The notes under the pieces: model-generated
The model's database searches: none
Told to the model about the DNA's origin: nothing
What the model saw: the letters and a program-made list of their open reading frames with translations, nothing else
Shown here: positions 42,399 through 54,768 of the stretch, piece by piece
How the letters are laid out: each line of letters begins with the position of its first letter
Position numbering within the stretch: the stretch's first letter is position 1
Program-made: the position numbers and the translations under genes
DNA from: Karstenula rhodostoma CBS 690.94
Lineage: Eukaryota > Ascomycota > Dothideomycetes > Pleosporales > Didymosphaeriaceae
DNA: 64,000 nucleotides
Direction of reading: 5' to 3'
NCBI GenBank assembly: GCA_010093485.1
Contig: MU001499.1
Span: 1,193,397-1,257,396, forward strand

Positions 42399-44515
42399 TC
42401 TCTGAGGGCGTCTATGGGATGATGCTCGGAGGCAAGAGATACATTGATTGCGCAAAGCGTCGCGCAGTACAGTGTGCAATACGGTCGTGCATCGTAGCGG
42501 AACGAATAACTTATTATGCCGCTCCCGAAGGGCGATTCTACTGTGTCGTCAATTGAAATTGCGTTGGCGAATCATCAATGGCCGGACCGTGGAGGGCTGG
42601 GACCGTAGCCGCTGTCCCCGCTTGAGCTTGTTCATGACGCAGTGCATCGACACTTATCTTGAGAGCAACAGCGGAAGGCATGCGGCTCGCTTCAAACGAC
42701 CTTTTCATGAGGGATGCCGTTTTTAGTATGCCATTCGCAATGGGAAGCTCCGATCAGCGATCTTCTTCTTGCATCCTTGTTGACGCGTAGACATGTCTGG
42801 CCGGTCTGGATCTATATGTAAGCGCAAGGCCGTCAAGATCTCTGGAACCAAGTCCGACTACTGCACTCCGCATGCGGTTGTCAAATTGTAGCGGAAGGGA
42901 TTTGTTTAGTGGCGGGTAGTGTGTATGAGAGCAGTAGGACGAGACTCAAACAGCCGCAGTCCGGCAACCGTGCCCGCGACCGCGCTTGTCAAATTGGAAA
43001 AACGGACCGTTCGTGCTAAGTATTCACAACTCATCGTATGTGTGAGCGGAAGTGGCCAGCAAATCGAGCATCGATACTATTTGCTACAACAAGAAATCGG
43101 GCCCAAAAAGACAGTCGTCACCCCAGTTGCACTTTGTGGACAAGATTTTCTTGAGAGCTCTCGAGCTCGGCGTTGTTAATGGCGCACCGATTGCTTCCGT
43201 AAGATACATGATTGGATATTTCAAGCGCCTACAACTATTTCGATGAATGTAGCGCCTTTGCAGCAACCAACATGGTTGTAATGATCCATCCCCTCTGTCT
43301 GAAAATAACGGTCGCCGGTATGGCCCGTCATCTTCTATCCACGTTCGCCTGCGTCTTCATGGTCTGAGACACATCAATACAAGTTTTAATTATGTAGATA
43401 TCGCTGCAGTGGTGTGAGGTGTTTGATTTTCCCGTTCCTTAATTGGTATCATCTCAAATTTCACTATTGCTCTCTCTCAGAGTGTAGATTTGATCCGCGC
43501 ATCTTCTACAAAGTACAAGCCCAGAATGCCTCTCTTCAGGGGTAATGTTAACATATACAGTTTAGTGTTTCAAAGAGTTTTGCATGTCACTTGATCAAGT
43601 GCAGCACACCACTTCGTGGTTCGCGTCAACAATCAGAAAAAGAAAAAAAAAAAGCAAGTGCGAAGTAAGAATATATGAACGATAAGCAGGGACAGCCAAA
43701 CGCCCATAGCCAGGACAGTACTGACAGTGACGTTCCGTTCTCCCGGGTCTGGGAGACATCCCAGATACTCTTTTATCGCACATGCAAATTCTGTATCTGT
43801 TCTACTTATGTCCTAATCAATCCCTGGCTTGGTTAAACAAACATGGCAGATTTCTTGCACCTATGCTCCAGGTGCCAGCCAGCGCTCACAAAGCTAATGG
43901 AATTACCCACATTCACATCGCCTACACACCTCATATTCCCCTCCGAAGTACTCAACCCCTCCTAAAGTGCCACTCAACCCCTCCTAAAGTGCCACTCAAC
44001 AACCACCACCCAAAGAGCCCGCCTGCCCCACATGACCTATCTTACATATGGCGTGACACCCGCATGGACTCCACCAGATTTACTTTCCTGGTCCAGCCCA
44101 GCCACTTGCGATACCAAGAACACTGGGCTGAGGTAATACCTACAGAAATGTTGGGCCACTGCGGCGCGCGCCCAGCTTTGGCGGAGACTAGCGCGTCTTG
44201 GAAGCCAAGCTGGCGGAGCGGGAAGCTTGGCATGTGCCGAGTTCCGGGCTTGTGCTGTGACCTGGGCTGCGTTCGGAAGTACGGCGCGTGCTCTCGCTGG
44301 CCTGGGCAAGGCATTATCATGCGGATGTTATCATCTGAATGCGGGGTATGGTGTTGGAAGTGGTCTTGATACGAAATGTTCTTACGTACATGAATTGGTA
44401 CATACAAAACCATATGAAACGCTATCGTGATATTGAGCTCGAAAACAGAAACCCACAACGCCAGGAAGGTCATAGCTAACGCGATTGTCGAGTCATCTCG
44501 TCTTACTAGGGTCCT
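42399..44515. other. 2.1-kb intergenic region
   Basis: No gene recognised between the epoxide hydrolase start and the ATPase 3' end. It contains an A-rich tract near 43640-43655 and a 22-bp tandem duplication at 43951-43994. Confidence 0.4.
43951..44000. repeat. 22-bp tandem duplication
   Basis: CTCAACCCCTCCTAAAGTGC-CA occurs twice head-to-tail, followed by a partial third CTCAAC. Confidence 0.9.
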
Positions 44516-47500
44516 CTAGACCTTCTCATCGTCTGTGCTGATCGCCGTACTGAGGTATCTTTCGAAAGTCCTCTTCTCCAAATCCATACTTCCCCTACGC
44601 ATACCTTTGGCGTGTTCCTGTCTCTTGAAATACTGCCTCTTCGCAAATTTCCAAGACTCGATGCCCAAGAAGAACAGAATCGTGGCAATGAAAACAACAC
44701 CCCACTCCCAACTAATGCCCTTGTGCTTGAACACAACAGTGTTGATGACAGGGATGTAGAGCACCGGGAAGATGGTGATGAAACCAGCCATGATGGACCA
44801 GAAGAGAAACTTGTTGCGCCACACATCTTGGAACCATTGCGTGAAGTACTTCTTGGAGCCGGGCTGCATGTGGAAGAATGAGCGTCGCATGTCAACCATC
44901 TGCCAGGCGAGGAAGAGCGAGAACCATGTAAGACAAGCGAAGCAAGTCGCACGGGCACGGAAAACGGTATCGCAGTCGTCACTGTAGCTGTCGTTGCAGG
45001 CTGTGCCAAGTTGGCCATCCCCCCAGCCGCTGAGGACCAGAGTGAATGAAGCGAGGCAGAGCGCAGCAATCCACAGACCGTATACAAGCATGTCGAGCAG
45101 TACTTCGACGGTGAAGACACCTCGCTTGAGGCTCTGAGGTGGGCGTGAGAGAATGTCAGGCGATGCGACCTCGAAGCCAAGGCCCATGTCTGGAACTGAC
45201 GAAGTGACCATAATAATCCACATGACCTCGACAGGAGAGAGAGGGAAGACTGAGAGACCAGTTTCATCCTTGAAGACCAAGCCGATAAGTAGAGTGCATG
45301 CTTGGGCGATGTTCTGGGCGAGAAGATGGAGGATGAACTTCTGGATGTTGTCGAACATACGACGTCCTTCTTCGATAGCGTTAAGGATAGAAGCGAAGTT
45401 GTCGTCAGTCAGGACAATATCTGACGCGTCTTTGGCTACGTCTGAGCCAGTACCCATACCGATACCAACATCGGCACGCTTCAACGATGGAGAGTCGTTG
45501 ACACCGTCACCGGTCTACAGTCGTTAGTCAGATGGCATGATACAAAAACTAGAATAAGACATACCATTGCAGCGAAAGCTTTTCGGCGATGCAGAGCATC
45601 AATCATGCGAACTTTGGTGTTTGGTGCGCACCGCGCAATGACCAAAGGCAGGAGCGGGAGCGCGTCAATCTCATCTTCCGACAGCTTGTCGAATGAGGAT
45701 GCAGTCATCACCATAGCGTCTACAACGTCCTTGGCTATAGTCGCTATGTTCGAAGGTAGGATGCCAACTTCCTCGGCAATAGCCCGAGCAGTACCCGGAT
45801 GATCGCCAGTGAGCATGTGGACTTGGATACCAGCCTTCTGGCATTGTCGCACCGATCCAGCTGTCTCGGGTCTGGGTGGATCGTATAGGCCTACAAGCCC
45901 TCTGAAAGTGAGACCTTCCTCGATCTGGCTGCGGTCGACGTCCTCGCCCTTTGTAATCGTTCCGTCCCACGATCGGCTAGCCAGAGCTAATACACGAAGT
46001 CCTTGTGATGCCAGCGCGTCCATGTTTTTGAGGATATCATCACGAATTGCATCAGTCATCTCTGATGTGCCGTCGTCGCTTTGGAAGAGAGAAGTACAGG
46101 AGTAGATCACCTATAAGGTCGATGTGGTCAGCAAAGTCTCATGCACTAAAGGTACGCTGGGGTAACTCACTCTCTCCACAGCACCCTTGGTGAAAACGTA
46201 TTTTTGCGATGTCTCCACTTTTTCGAAGATGACTGACATCTTCTTGACGTCGGAATCGAATGGGAATTCCGCAAGTTGCCTCCATTGCGGGCTATCACCC
46301 TGGGTGTGGTCCAACCTGTTCCATTTGAAACGGGAGGCAAGAACCTGGATAGCGATCTCAGTGGGATCACCTCGGGCGTTCCAGCCACCTTCTTCCTCGT
46401 TAGGATGAACATGCGCAAGATTGGCAAGCGATGCAACCTTGAGGTATTCAAGCAAGTGTGTGTTATTTTCCAGGAGTTGCTCGTATGTCGACTCTTCTCC
46501 CTCCTTCTCCGGGTCGAGTTGGCTAGATGGCTTGGGTGTGAAGCTGAGCGTCCCGACGGTGGGGTCATGAGGAGAATCGGTCGTTCCGACAGAGTAGGTG
46601 CCCCTGGCAGGAATCCAAGCTTTCTTGGCAACCATCTTGCCTTGGGTAAGTGTACCGGTTTTGTCTGAGCAGATATCTGCAAGAGGGTCAGTTAAATTTC
46701 CAACACTCCATGCTGGTGTACGTACCTGTTACTCCACCCAAAGCCTCCAAAGACTTCAAGTTACGAACAATGACATTGCGTTCGACCATGCGTTTCGTTC
46801 CCGCAGCCATAGTAATTGTCAAGACCACGATAAGAGATGCTGGAATCATACTGAGACCAGTGGCAACGGCGTAGATGATGACTTCCTGGTCGTTGGCGAA
46901 GTCGTTGGCTGCCAGGACAATGATTGCGCACACAACAGCGATACCGAACAGAAGGAGTGCAAGACGGGATAGCTTTCTCTGCAGGGGAGTTCCAACGTTG
47001 ACACCTAGGAAGTGACCGACGGCATCGGTCGCAGTCAGGCCCCACGCTTGTACATGCCGATGAGGTCCAGCAGAGCCGTCTTCTTTGCGCTTAACGGGAC
47101 GGCGGCGGGACCCTTTGTCTCGTAGTGACATGGCAATGCTTCCGATCTCGGTGTACATTCCAGTAGCGAAAACAATCCCTCGTGCGCGGCCCTTGGTGAC
47201 AGTCGAAGAGCTAAATGCGACGTTCAGTCGGTCACCAGGTCCAGTATCATCATCGAACGTGGATTCAGCATCCTTCGAAACGGGCAAGCTCTCACCCGTG
47301 AGGAGTGCTTCATCAGTCTCAAAGTTTACAGCTTCGATGAGGCGAACGTCGGCTGGGACAGTGTCACCTGTCTTCATCTCTACCATGTCTCCAGGGACGA
47401 CTTCAACAGTCGGGACAGTGATGGTCTTTCCGTCTCGTACGGCTGTGGCGGTTGGGGAACTGAGTGATCGCAAAGAGTCCATGGTCTTCTCAGCCTTCCA

Positions 47501-47910
47501 CTCTTGGAAAAAACCAACAATGATGTTCAGCAGGATGATGGCGGTCACTACACCGCCCTCAATCCATGATCGAATAGCGAAACTGACAGCCATTGCCAGA
47601 ATTAGAACCTACGGAAGCGTTAGAATAGATGCATAGTTTTTTCCATGACAGTGCTACATACCAGAGTCATTGCATTCGTTACCTGCCGGAGCAAGATCTT
47701 GGCCGGCTGCACTCCGCCATCTTCTCCCAGATCGTTGTTCCCGTACTGTTCATGTCTCTTCGTGGCTTCAGACGCCGACAATCCGTTCTCAGAGTTGCAA
47801 CCTATCTCCTCAAGAACTTGGGGGAAGGTAAGGGCGTGTGCGGGGCGAGAAAGTGGTGTGTTGGCTTGGCCAGACACATGGCCTTCGAGGGTCTGAGTCT
47901 TCTTCCCCAT
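44516..47910 (-). CDS. ENA: Type IID P-type ATPase, ENA-like Na+/K+ exporter
   Basis: Exons 47662-47910, 46726-47608, 46171-46676, 45565-46110 and 44516-45514, 1060 aa. It has an N-terminal cation-ATPase segment (PQVLEEIGCNSENGLSASEA) and actuator motif LLTGESLPVS. The phosphorylation motif ICSDKTGTLTQGKM (Asp382), nucleotide-binding KGAVER and hinge TGDGVNDSPSLKRADVG follow, then the SDVAKDASDIVLTDDNFASI stretch and about ten membrane spans. These fit fungal ENA/type IID pumps, which export sodium or potassium at the plasma membrane in salt or alkaline stress. Introns are regular (47-60 nt, donors GTATGT, GTACGT, GTGAGT, GTATGT). Ion specificity cannot be read from the sequence. Confidence 0.94.
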
Positions 47911-49253
47911 AGCGAGGGGTGGGAAACTGAACACAAAGAATATCTAAGGAGGACAAGCAATCGGTATGCGGGGGGAACTCGCCCCATTTAAACACACGCT
48001 GGAGAAGGCTCGGGATACTGTATGACCGCAGCCAAGAACATGCCTGTACCCACATCTTGGCATGGTGAACGCTATCTTGGAGATGGGAGTGGTCCGGAGA
48101 CTTCGCGGCTGGGTGGTGGCACCAAGAATTAGCCTCCGGGCGGAACGATCTCCACAACATGGTGGTGTTCGAGTTGCAATGCCACCACGGCACTGATGGC
48201 CGCAGCGGAACAGAGATACGACATCATTCTCAGAGAACTGAGAGTCAGTGATGCATCTTTCCGTGACCGATGACACAGCGGGGTCTCGATGCGAGCTGGA
48301 GGGGGCGACTGGTAACGACGCGGGAATACTTGGCGTTCCGCTCTTTCCCCTTGGCAGGCGCTAGTGTCTGTACGCCTTTAGCGGCTCCGCCTATCGCCTG
48401 GACTTCCATGGCCCAAGCCCCTCCAAATCGGAACACGGCACCAGACGTCACTCGGCTCGAGGCGGCCTTCACCGACTTAGCATCCACAATCCTCCTCATT
48501 TGTCAGGCGGACTCGCACTTCACCGATGCCAAGTTCTTGTCCTTGGAGACAGTCTGCCCACCAGCATTGGCGCCTCTTTGTCTCACCGCAAATGGAAGCG
48601 AAGCTTGTTTGCAGCCCAAGCTATCTCCGATCCATTTCGACACTGTTCGCCAGTCTGTCGTCACTATCCACCACGTAGGGTGCGTGCGTACGTGGGGGCA
48701 TCTTCACCATGTCCAAGTATTCATCGTCCCATTATGACATCTATTGAAAGTCAGCGAAAATACGGAATATACACACCTCTAATTGAGACCCTGAACTGAC
48801 TAGACATAGCCTTGTCTGCATCAAGTGCCATCAACTGCCTTTCCCTGCGTATCTTTCTGTGTCCTAATTCATAGCTTGTTCGTGCGCTTGCTGAGCCGAT
48901 TCACCCGTAATTCGGTCCTGCTTCCGACAAAACGATGGCCTCCTACTTGTTTCCCCCTTTTCCCGCTTGCTTGCTTGTTCTTGTCTTGGTATGCCACAAG
49001 CACAGCGGAGCCCTTCCATCCTGCAAACAGGTTCTCGTTGATACTGTAGACGTTGCGCCTCGCAAGGGACTCATCGTGCCTGTGAGCATGTCAGTAACCG
49101 TGCACCCGTAGTAGTTTGTACACGTGATGTGATCACGAAGCTACTGAGGGTGCATCAAATGTTCTTGCTCTTACGGAAACTATGAAATAACTCCCCCTAC
49201 TACGCCTCTTCAAAGAATGGGTCCTGTCGTATTCTCCTTGCCTCTAGCCACGG
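47911..49253. other. Intergenic, ATPase promoter side
   Basis: About 1.3 kb upstream of the ATPase and downstream of the F-box-like gene. Open frames near 48270-48737 (+) and 48245-48499 (-) overlap and have no recognisable product. Confidence 0.4.
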
Positions 49254-51064
49254 TCACACGTGACTCACCCCACCGATCACCCCAACACTCCCTCCTCCTC
49301 GCGGGCGCCTCCCTATTGTCGTCCACGACTCCGGGATCCCCACATGTCTCCTTGCCTCATTCTCCTCGAGAAACACCACTATCCATATGGGCGAGTGTCG
49401 ATGTTCGTCGTATCCTGCAAAGTAGACCTTGTTGTCGCGAATGGCTCGATCCAGAATACTCTTGATATCATCGTCTTCAGCCGTGGCAGATATTTTCCAT
49501 CTCGCGTAATGGGACAATCCCACCATTCTTGTATCCTTGTTGCTTAAGAACAATAAGCTAGTTTGGTGGATGCTTTGCGACCATGTTAACTGTTCCAGGT
49601 GAATGCTGCGAAGCCGTGCAAGTTTCAGCATGAGTTCAAATTTCGCTATCCAGGAGGCCTCTTCGCGCTCGTACTTGTCTGATTGGAGCACAATACTAGG
49701 ATATTGGCCTAGAGGATAATCTTCCTCCTGCCGCCGCGAATATTCGTCTACAGACAAAGTAACACGGTTGAATTTGATCGATTCAAGACATTCAGCATGC
49801 CGCGCCAGAAACATCTCCAAGTACAAATCCTGGACAGGAGCGTGGTATATGTCCAGACGACGCAACGTAGGCAAGTGAGCATTGCAGACAATCTTTGACC
49901 AATAGAATGTGTTTTGACAATGCAATTCTTCCACATATCGGCCACAGCTCTTGAACAGCTCGGTGAGCCAATCCGCCCTGTCGTGTGGATCTTTCAGGGT
50001 CTGTATCGTGCGATGAAGGTTGAGGTATCGGACGCGGTCTTTACAAGCTTGCCAGGAGGCAGAGTCGATATCAAAAGGCTTTGTTGCTTGGACGTACCTC
50101 TCACTCGAGTTGAGGTAGAAATCTATTTTCCAGTTCGGCCGATCCTTGATCGCGTCCAGGGCTTCCAGTATTGGGTCGAGATGCCAGTTGACCTTTTCCG
50201 GTTCGGCATCCCTGAATAACTCCCGGGATAGTTCCCGAGCATCGACGCAGTATGGTGCCATTATGGGATGCAGCTCCTGCACAAGAGTGTTCGCCCCCCA
50301 AGGGTGAGTCCGGCCGCACCAAGAGTCGTTGTATCCTCTGCCCGTATCAACTTCGGGGTATGATTCGATGCTGATTACTTGTAGTTTAGTAAAGTTTGTC
50401 AAGGCTTTCTTCAACAGAAGTGTCCCTCTCCCACTGTCGTGAAACTCTTCCTGTATTACACGGCGGCTTTCATGCCATTTGGTGAAATGTGTCTCATGTT
50501 TGGAGTTCATGTAGATTGGCTGCGCGTATGACGACTGTAAGCTGGTCCATGCGGACATATATGGTGCTTCTGCGGGTGTGCGAGTGAGAGGAATGGATTG
50601 GGGCAAAGTCTTGGGTATGCGGTCAGGGCCTAGAGAGATTTTGTGAACGTATGTCGAAAAGACAGAGTGCCGAGCAATCTCAACGAGTGCTTTTAGACTG
50701 TACTCCGAGAACATGTGTTTGCGATGTCGAAAGACACGGATTGCGAATGCATCTCGGACATAGTGGCAGGTGTGCGTGTCGACCAAGCGAAGATTGCAAA
50801 GGTCGTCGGTGCTCAGTATGTGTTTTGGCCCGCCGGTTTCCTCGTTTGTTTGTATAGCATTCGCAATCATCGTTACGAGCTCCAATGCCAGGCCTATTGA
50901 GAAGTGAGTATATTTACCTGAGGGTTCTAACCTCGGACGTATGAATAAGTATAAAGGGTGGCGTTCTCATCGTGAGAGTTGAAGCAAGACTTGTCTCCTG
51001 AAAAGGGCGAGTACTCACATCTAAATGATATAGTTGCTATCAGCAGGTCGGTCTCAGACGACAT
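49254..51064 (-). CDS. F-box/LRR-like hypothetical protein
   Basis: Exons 51019-51064 and 49254-50893, 561 aa. The first 45 residues (MSSETDLLIATISFRCLALELVTMIANAI ...) look like a degenerate F-box leading into DDLCNLRLVDTHTCHYVRDA. The remainder resembles leucine-rich-repeat-like segments of fungal F-box proteins, for example LPTLRRLDIYHAPVQDL and RSIHLEQLTWSQS. Fungal genomes hold many such fast-evolving proteins, often substrate receptors of SCF ligases. The last 30 codons are unusually GC-rich (RRPRGGGSVGVIGG) and are duplicated in inverted orientation upstream of the gene. The intron (125 nt, GTGAGT...AATAG) is longer than average and is inferred from frame. Confidence 0.7.
49267..49348 (+). 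repeat. 82-bp inverted duplication, copy A (inside gene 3' end)
   Basis: Starts ACCCCACCGATCACC and ends CCCACATGTC; it matches the reverse complement of 51239-51320 with about three mismatches. Copy A encodes the last residues of the F-box-like protein on the minus strand. Confidence 0.9.
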
Positions 51065-51715
51065 CGTGGCCGGTATGTCGGCGAAGGTAGGCACAGGGTG
51101 CTCTTCCAAGTGTTACTTGTGGCTTGGCTTGTGATTGAGAGACCTACGACGAAATATAATTTTCCACCAGACTGGACACATTTCGAGAAGTCTCAAAGCC
51201 CTTCGGTCGAGATTTCTTGGCCGAGAATTCTTGGTAGTGACATGTGGGGATCCCGGGCTCGTGGAAGACAATAGGGAGGCGCCCGCGAGGAGGAGGGAGT
51301 GTTGGGGTGATCGGTGGGGTTCTTGGTAGTTCACGACAAGCAACGGCAGTTGTTGGGAATCGGCACCACTACCAGGATAGGCAGCGCTGAAATCCGGGTA
51401 CCAGCTCATTTGGTATTAAGTGCCCACAGCGTTGACGGGTAACTAAGTTCGTGCGCATTTTAGAAACTAGAACGACTCTTTATGAATCGGCGTCCTTGGT
51501 TCCGTTCCTGCAAGAGTTGTATCACGGGGTACTCAAATCTGGGCAACTAAAAGCCCCACATTGTATTTCCCTTGGTGCATATAAGCCGCCCCAGCATTTG
51601 CTTTTTGTTGACTGTCGTTGAACAAAGCAACAATATTATCGTTCAGTCAAACAGTGGCACGTAGCTAATGTGGATGTTTCCACTGAACTTCTACTTCTAA
51701 ATATTTTCAAGGCAG
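51065..51715. promoter_or_regulatory. Promoter region of F-box-like gene containing inserted fragment
   Basis: Between the F-box-like start and the ketopantoate reductase stop. It holds copy B of the inverted duplication about 180 bases upstream of the start codon. No gene recognised. Confidence 0.45.
51239..51320 (-). repeat. 82-bp inverted duplication, copy B, with 11-bp flanking repeat
   Basis: Reverse-complement copy of 49267-49348. It is flanked by TTCTTGGTAGT at 51228-51238 and 51320-51330, consistent with a target-site duplication. Its frame corresponding to HVGIPGSWKTIGRRPRGGG has a stop directly upstream, so it is a non-coding fragment. Confidence 0.88.
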
Positions 51716-52946
51716 CTACACATTCTTGGACGGAATGTCCACCATGCCCCTCTTCTCCATCGTCCTCCACTGAATTCCCTTCGCCATATGATACAAAACC
51801 TCAATAGTCGGCATCTTGACACCGGCTTTCTTCCCCTCCCTCAGCGGTTCACCCAGCAGATTCTCATGCTCGATGAAATTGCCTTTTCTCACATCCGAAT
51901 ACATGCTCGGGCTCAGGTAACTCTGCAGCGGATCCGCATCAATCATCATCTGCACCACTCCCTCGTCAAGCACGACCCCGTTTGCCTTCGCCGCCTCTAC
52001 AATCTCCTGCATGGCCGGCCGGACCAGGTGCTCTGTCACCTCTCCGTTCGCGGCTAATCTCAGTCTTCCTGTGTCCAGGCCCAGAATAGCGCAGATCGGG
52101 TTCAAACACGCGTTGTATACGAGCTTCCGCCATCGATCATGCAGGACGTCTTCGCTGAGCTTGCAGTCTGTCTTTCCACCGTTCTTGTAGATGTTGACGA
52201 ATTCGAGGGCAGCGGAAGAAGGGGTGTCAATGTTAGGATTTGGAAATGCGCCGATAAGCAGCTTGTCTCCTTCGTCTTGGATGATCTGTCCTGGAGATGT
52301 CTCTTCGCTGCCAATCATAGAGATGCCACTCAGGACGGGTGTCTGGGGATGAGTTTCCAAGAATGGCCTGTAGATGTGGAGGCCGTTCTGGAGGAGGATC
52401 AGGGTGGTGTGGGTGTTGTTTCTGGGTAAGGCGGGCGCGACGAGGTTGACCACCGTGGGCGGAATATCTGGGATATTTTTCGTGCAAAGTAGGATGTAGT
52501 CGTATGGGGGGAGGGACTCTTTGATTATATCGGGAATTGAGTTGCGGACTTTTAGATGAAGTCAGACTTTCTCTACACTTCTAAGAAGAAGGTAAAGAGA
52601 TGGTGATGTTTAAACATGACATCAGAAAACGCTGCGCAAAGGCGATGGAGATGGGGGTATCAAAGAGTCATTGAACCAGGAACAGTCATATGACTAGAAA
52701 GAGCATGCTATAACAGCAACAAAAGAATAGCCATGTGAAAGTCTTACCTATGCTAGGCTTCCAGGCTGGAATGCTGCCGTGATCGCACGATTTGATATCG
52801 AAACCATGCTCGCTAACCGCGTTGTAATTCGACCGCAAGACGAGAGTAACACTCGCGAGTCCGCCTACTTCTAGATTCAATGCAGCAATGGCTCCGACCG
52901 CTCCACCTCCAATGATAAGTACACTCTTCTTTAGCGAGCTAGTCAT
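51716..52946 (-). CDS. Ketopantoate reductase (ApbA/PanE family)
   Basis: Exons 52748-52946 and 51716-52548, 343 aa. N-terminal NADPH-binding Rossmann motif SVLIIGGGAVGAIAALNLE (Gly-rich loop at residues 13-18), then YDYILLCTKNIPDIPPTV. The C-terminal domain includes RKLVYNACLNPICAI, the KxxxNxxxN-type active-site helix of 2-dehydropantoate 2-reductases, and GKKAGVKMPTIEVLYHM. The family reduces ketopantoate to pantoate in CoA synthesis. Fungi carry several paralogues and some may act on other 2-oxo acids. The 199-nt intron is long for this window. Confidence 0.88.
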
Positions 52947-53365
52947 GATGGGATGTTGAGGACGAGAGAGCGAAGAGATTGGGTTACTGCCTATCCTTTG
53001 ACATGCCGTTGGATCCCAGGACCAACCAAGGCGTGTGCGGCGCGAACTTTAGTGGGGCTGCTGCTGATGATATTGCGCAGTACCCCACTCGTTTGGGAAG
53101 AGATAACCGGAACAGGTGCGCATGTCACGTCTACAACACAGCCAAGATATCGACAGTAGTTACGTGAGAGGGCCTTCAATCGAGCTCCATTTGATGCATT
53201 TGTAGGTTACAGTCCGTAAATATCGTGACCGGCATGTTTTCATCCGCAGAACCGCCCTCGCCGCTCCACCATGCTTGTATGTGTCGAATGGGAAAGCCGT
53301 CCCGTCCCTATCCACCCCAGAAGACTACGCCGAGGGCCCAGCAAAAGAGAGAACAAGGAACACGC
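52947..53365. other. Intergenic, panE-like start to eL42 stop
   Basis: About 420 bases with promoter of the reductase and 3'UTR of the ribosomal gene. Nothing else seen. Confidence 0.4.
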
Positions 53366-54358
<993 letters not shown>

Positions 54359-54768
54359 CTTGGCTGATTTTGCTGTGTCGGTTAGAGAGGGCGGGAAGCG
54401 TTGGTGTGGATAGGTGATGGCTTCGTCGTCTAATTTTCGTGTGTGCGGAGGCTCGGCTCCCGTGTTAGTCAGCGCTTTGCCGTTTAGCGCACCGTTCTCT
54501 TGGCACTCGTTGCGCAGAAGGCTGGTCAACTGCGAACGACACTGATGAAATCTGCCCGATGCGGAAGTTTGCAACAATGCACGGACTGGATTTCATACCT
54601 TTTTATGTGACATTATTATAGTCTCAAAGCGATATTCCCATTGACTTCTAAACGTTCAACGCTTGTCGCGTGCCTTCATATACCACGACTTTTCAAGTGG
54701 CTTCACGGCAAGGCAAGATTGCAACTACACAAGACCAGCTCCAGCTTCGGCAGATCCACCCCTTTCCT
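54359..54768. promoter_or_regulatory. Promoter region of eL42 gene
   Basis: About 410 bases between the eL42 ATG and the RPA1 stop. No gene recognised. Confidence 0.4.

Noticed and set aside
44506..45267. 253-aa minus frame overlapping the ATPase
   Set aside because: Same-strand shadow frame of the ATPase last exon, Ser/Arg-rich nonsense.
48270..48737. 155-aa plus frame
   Set aside because: No domain and overlapped by other frames.
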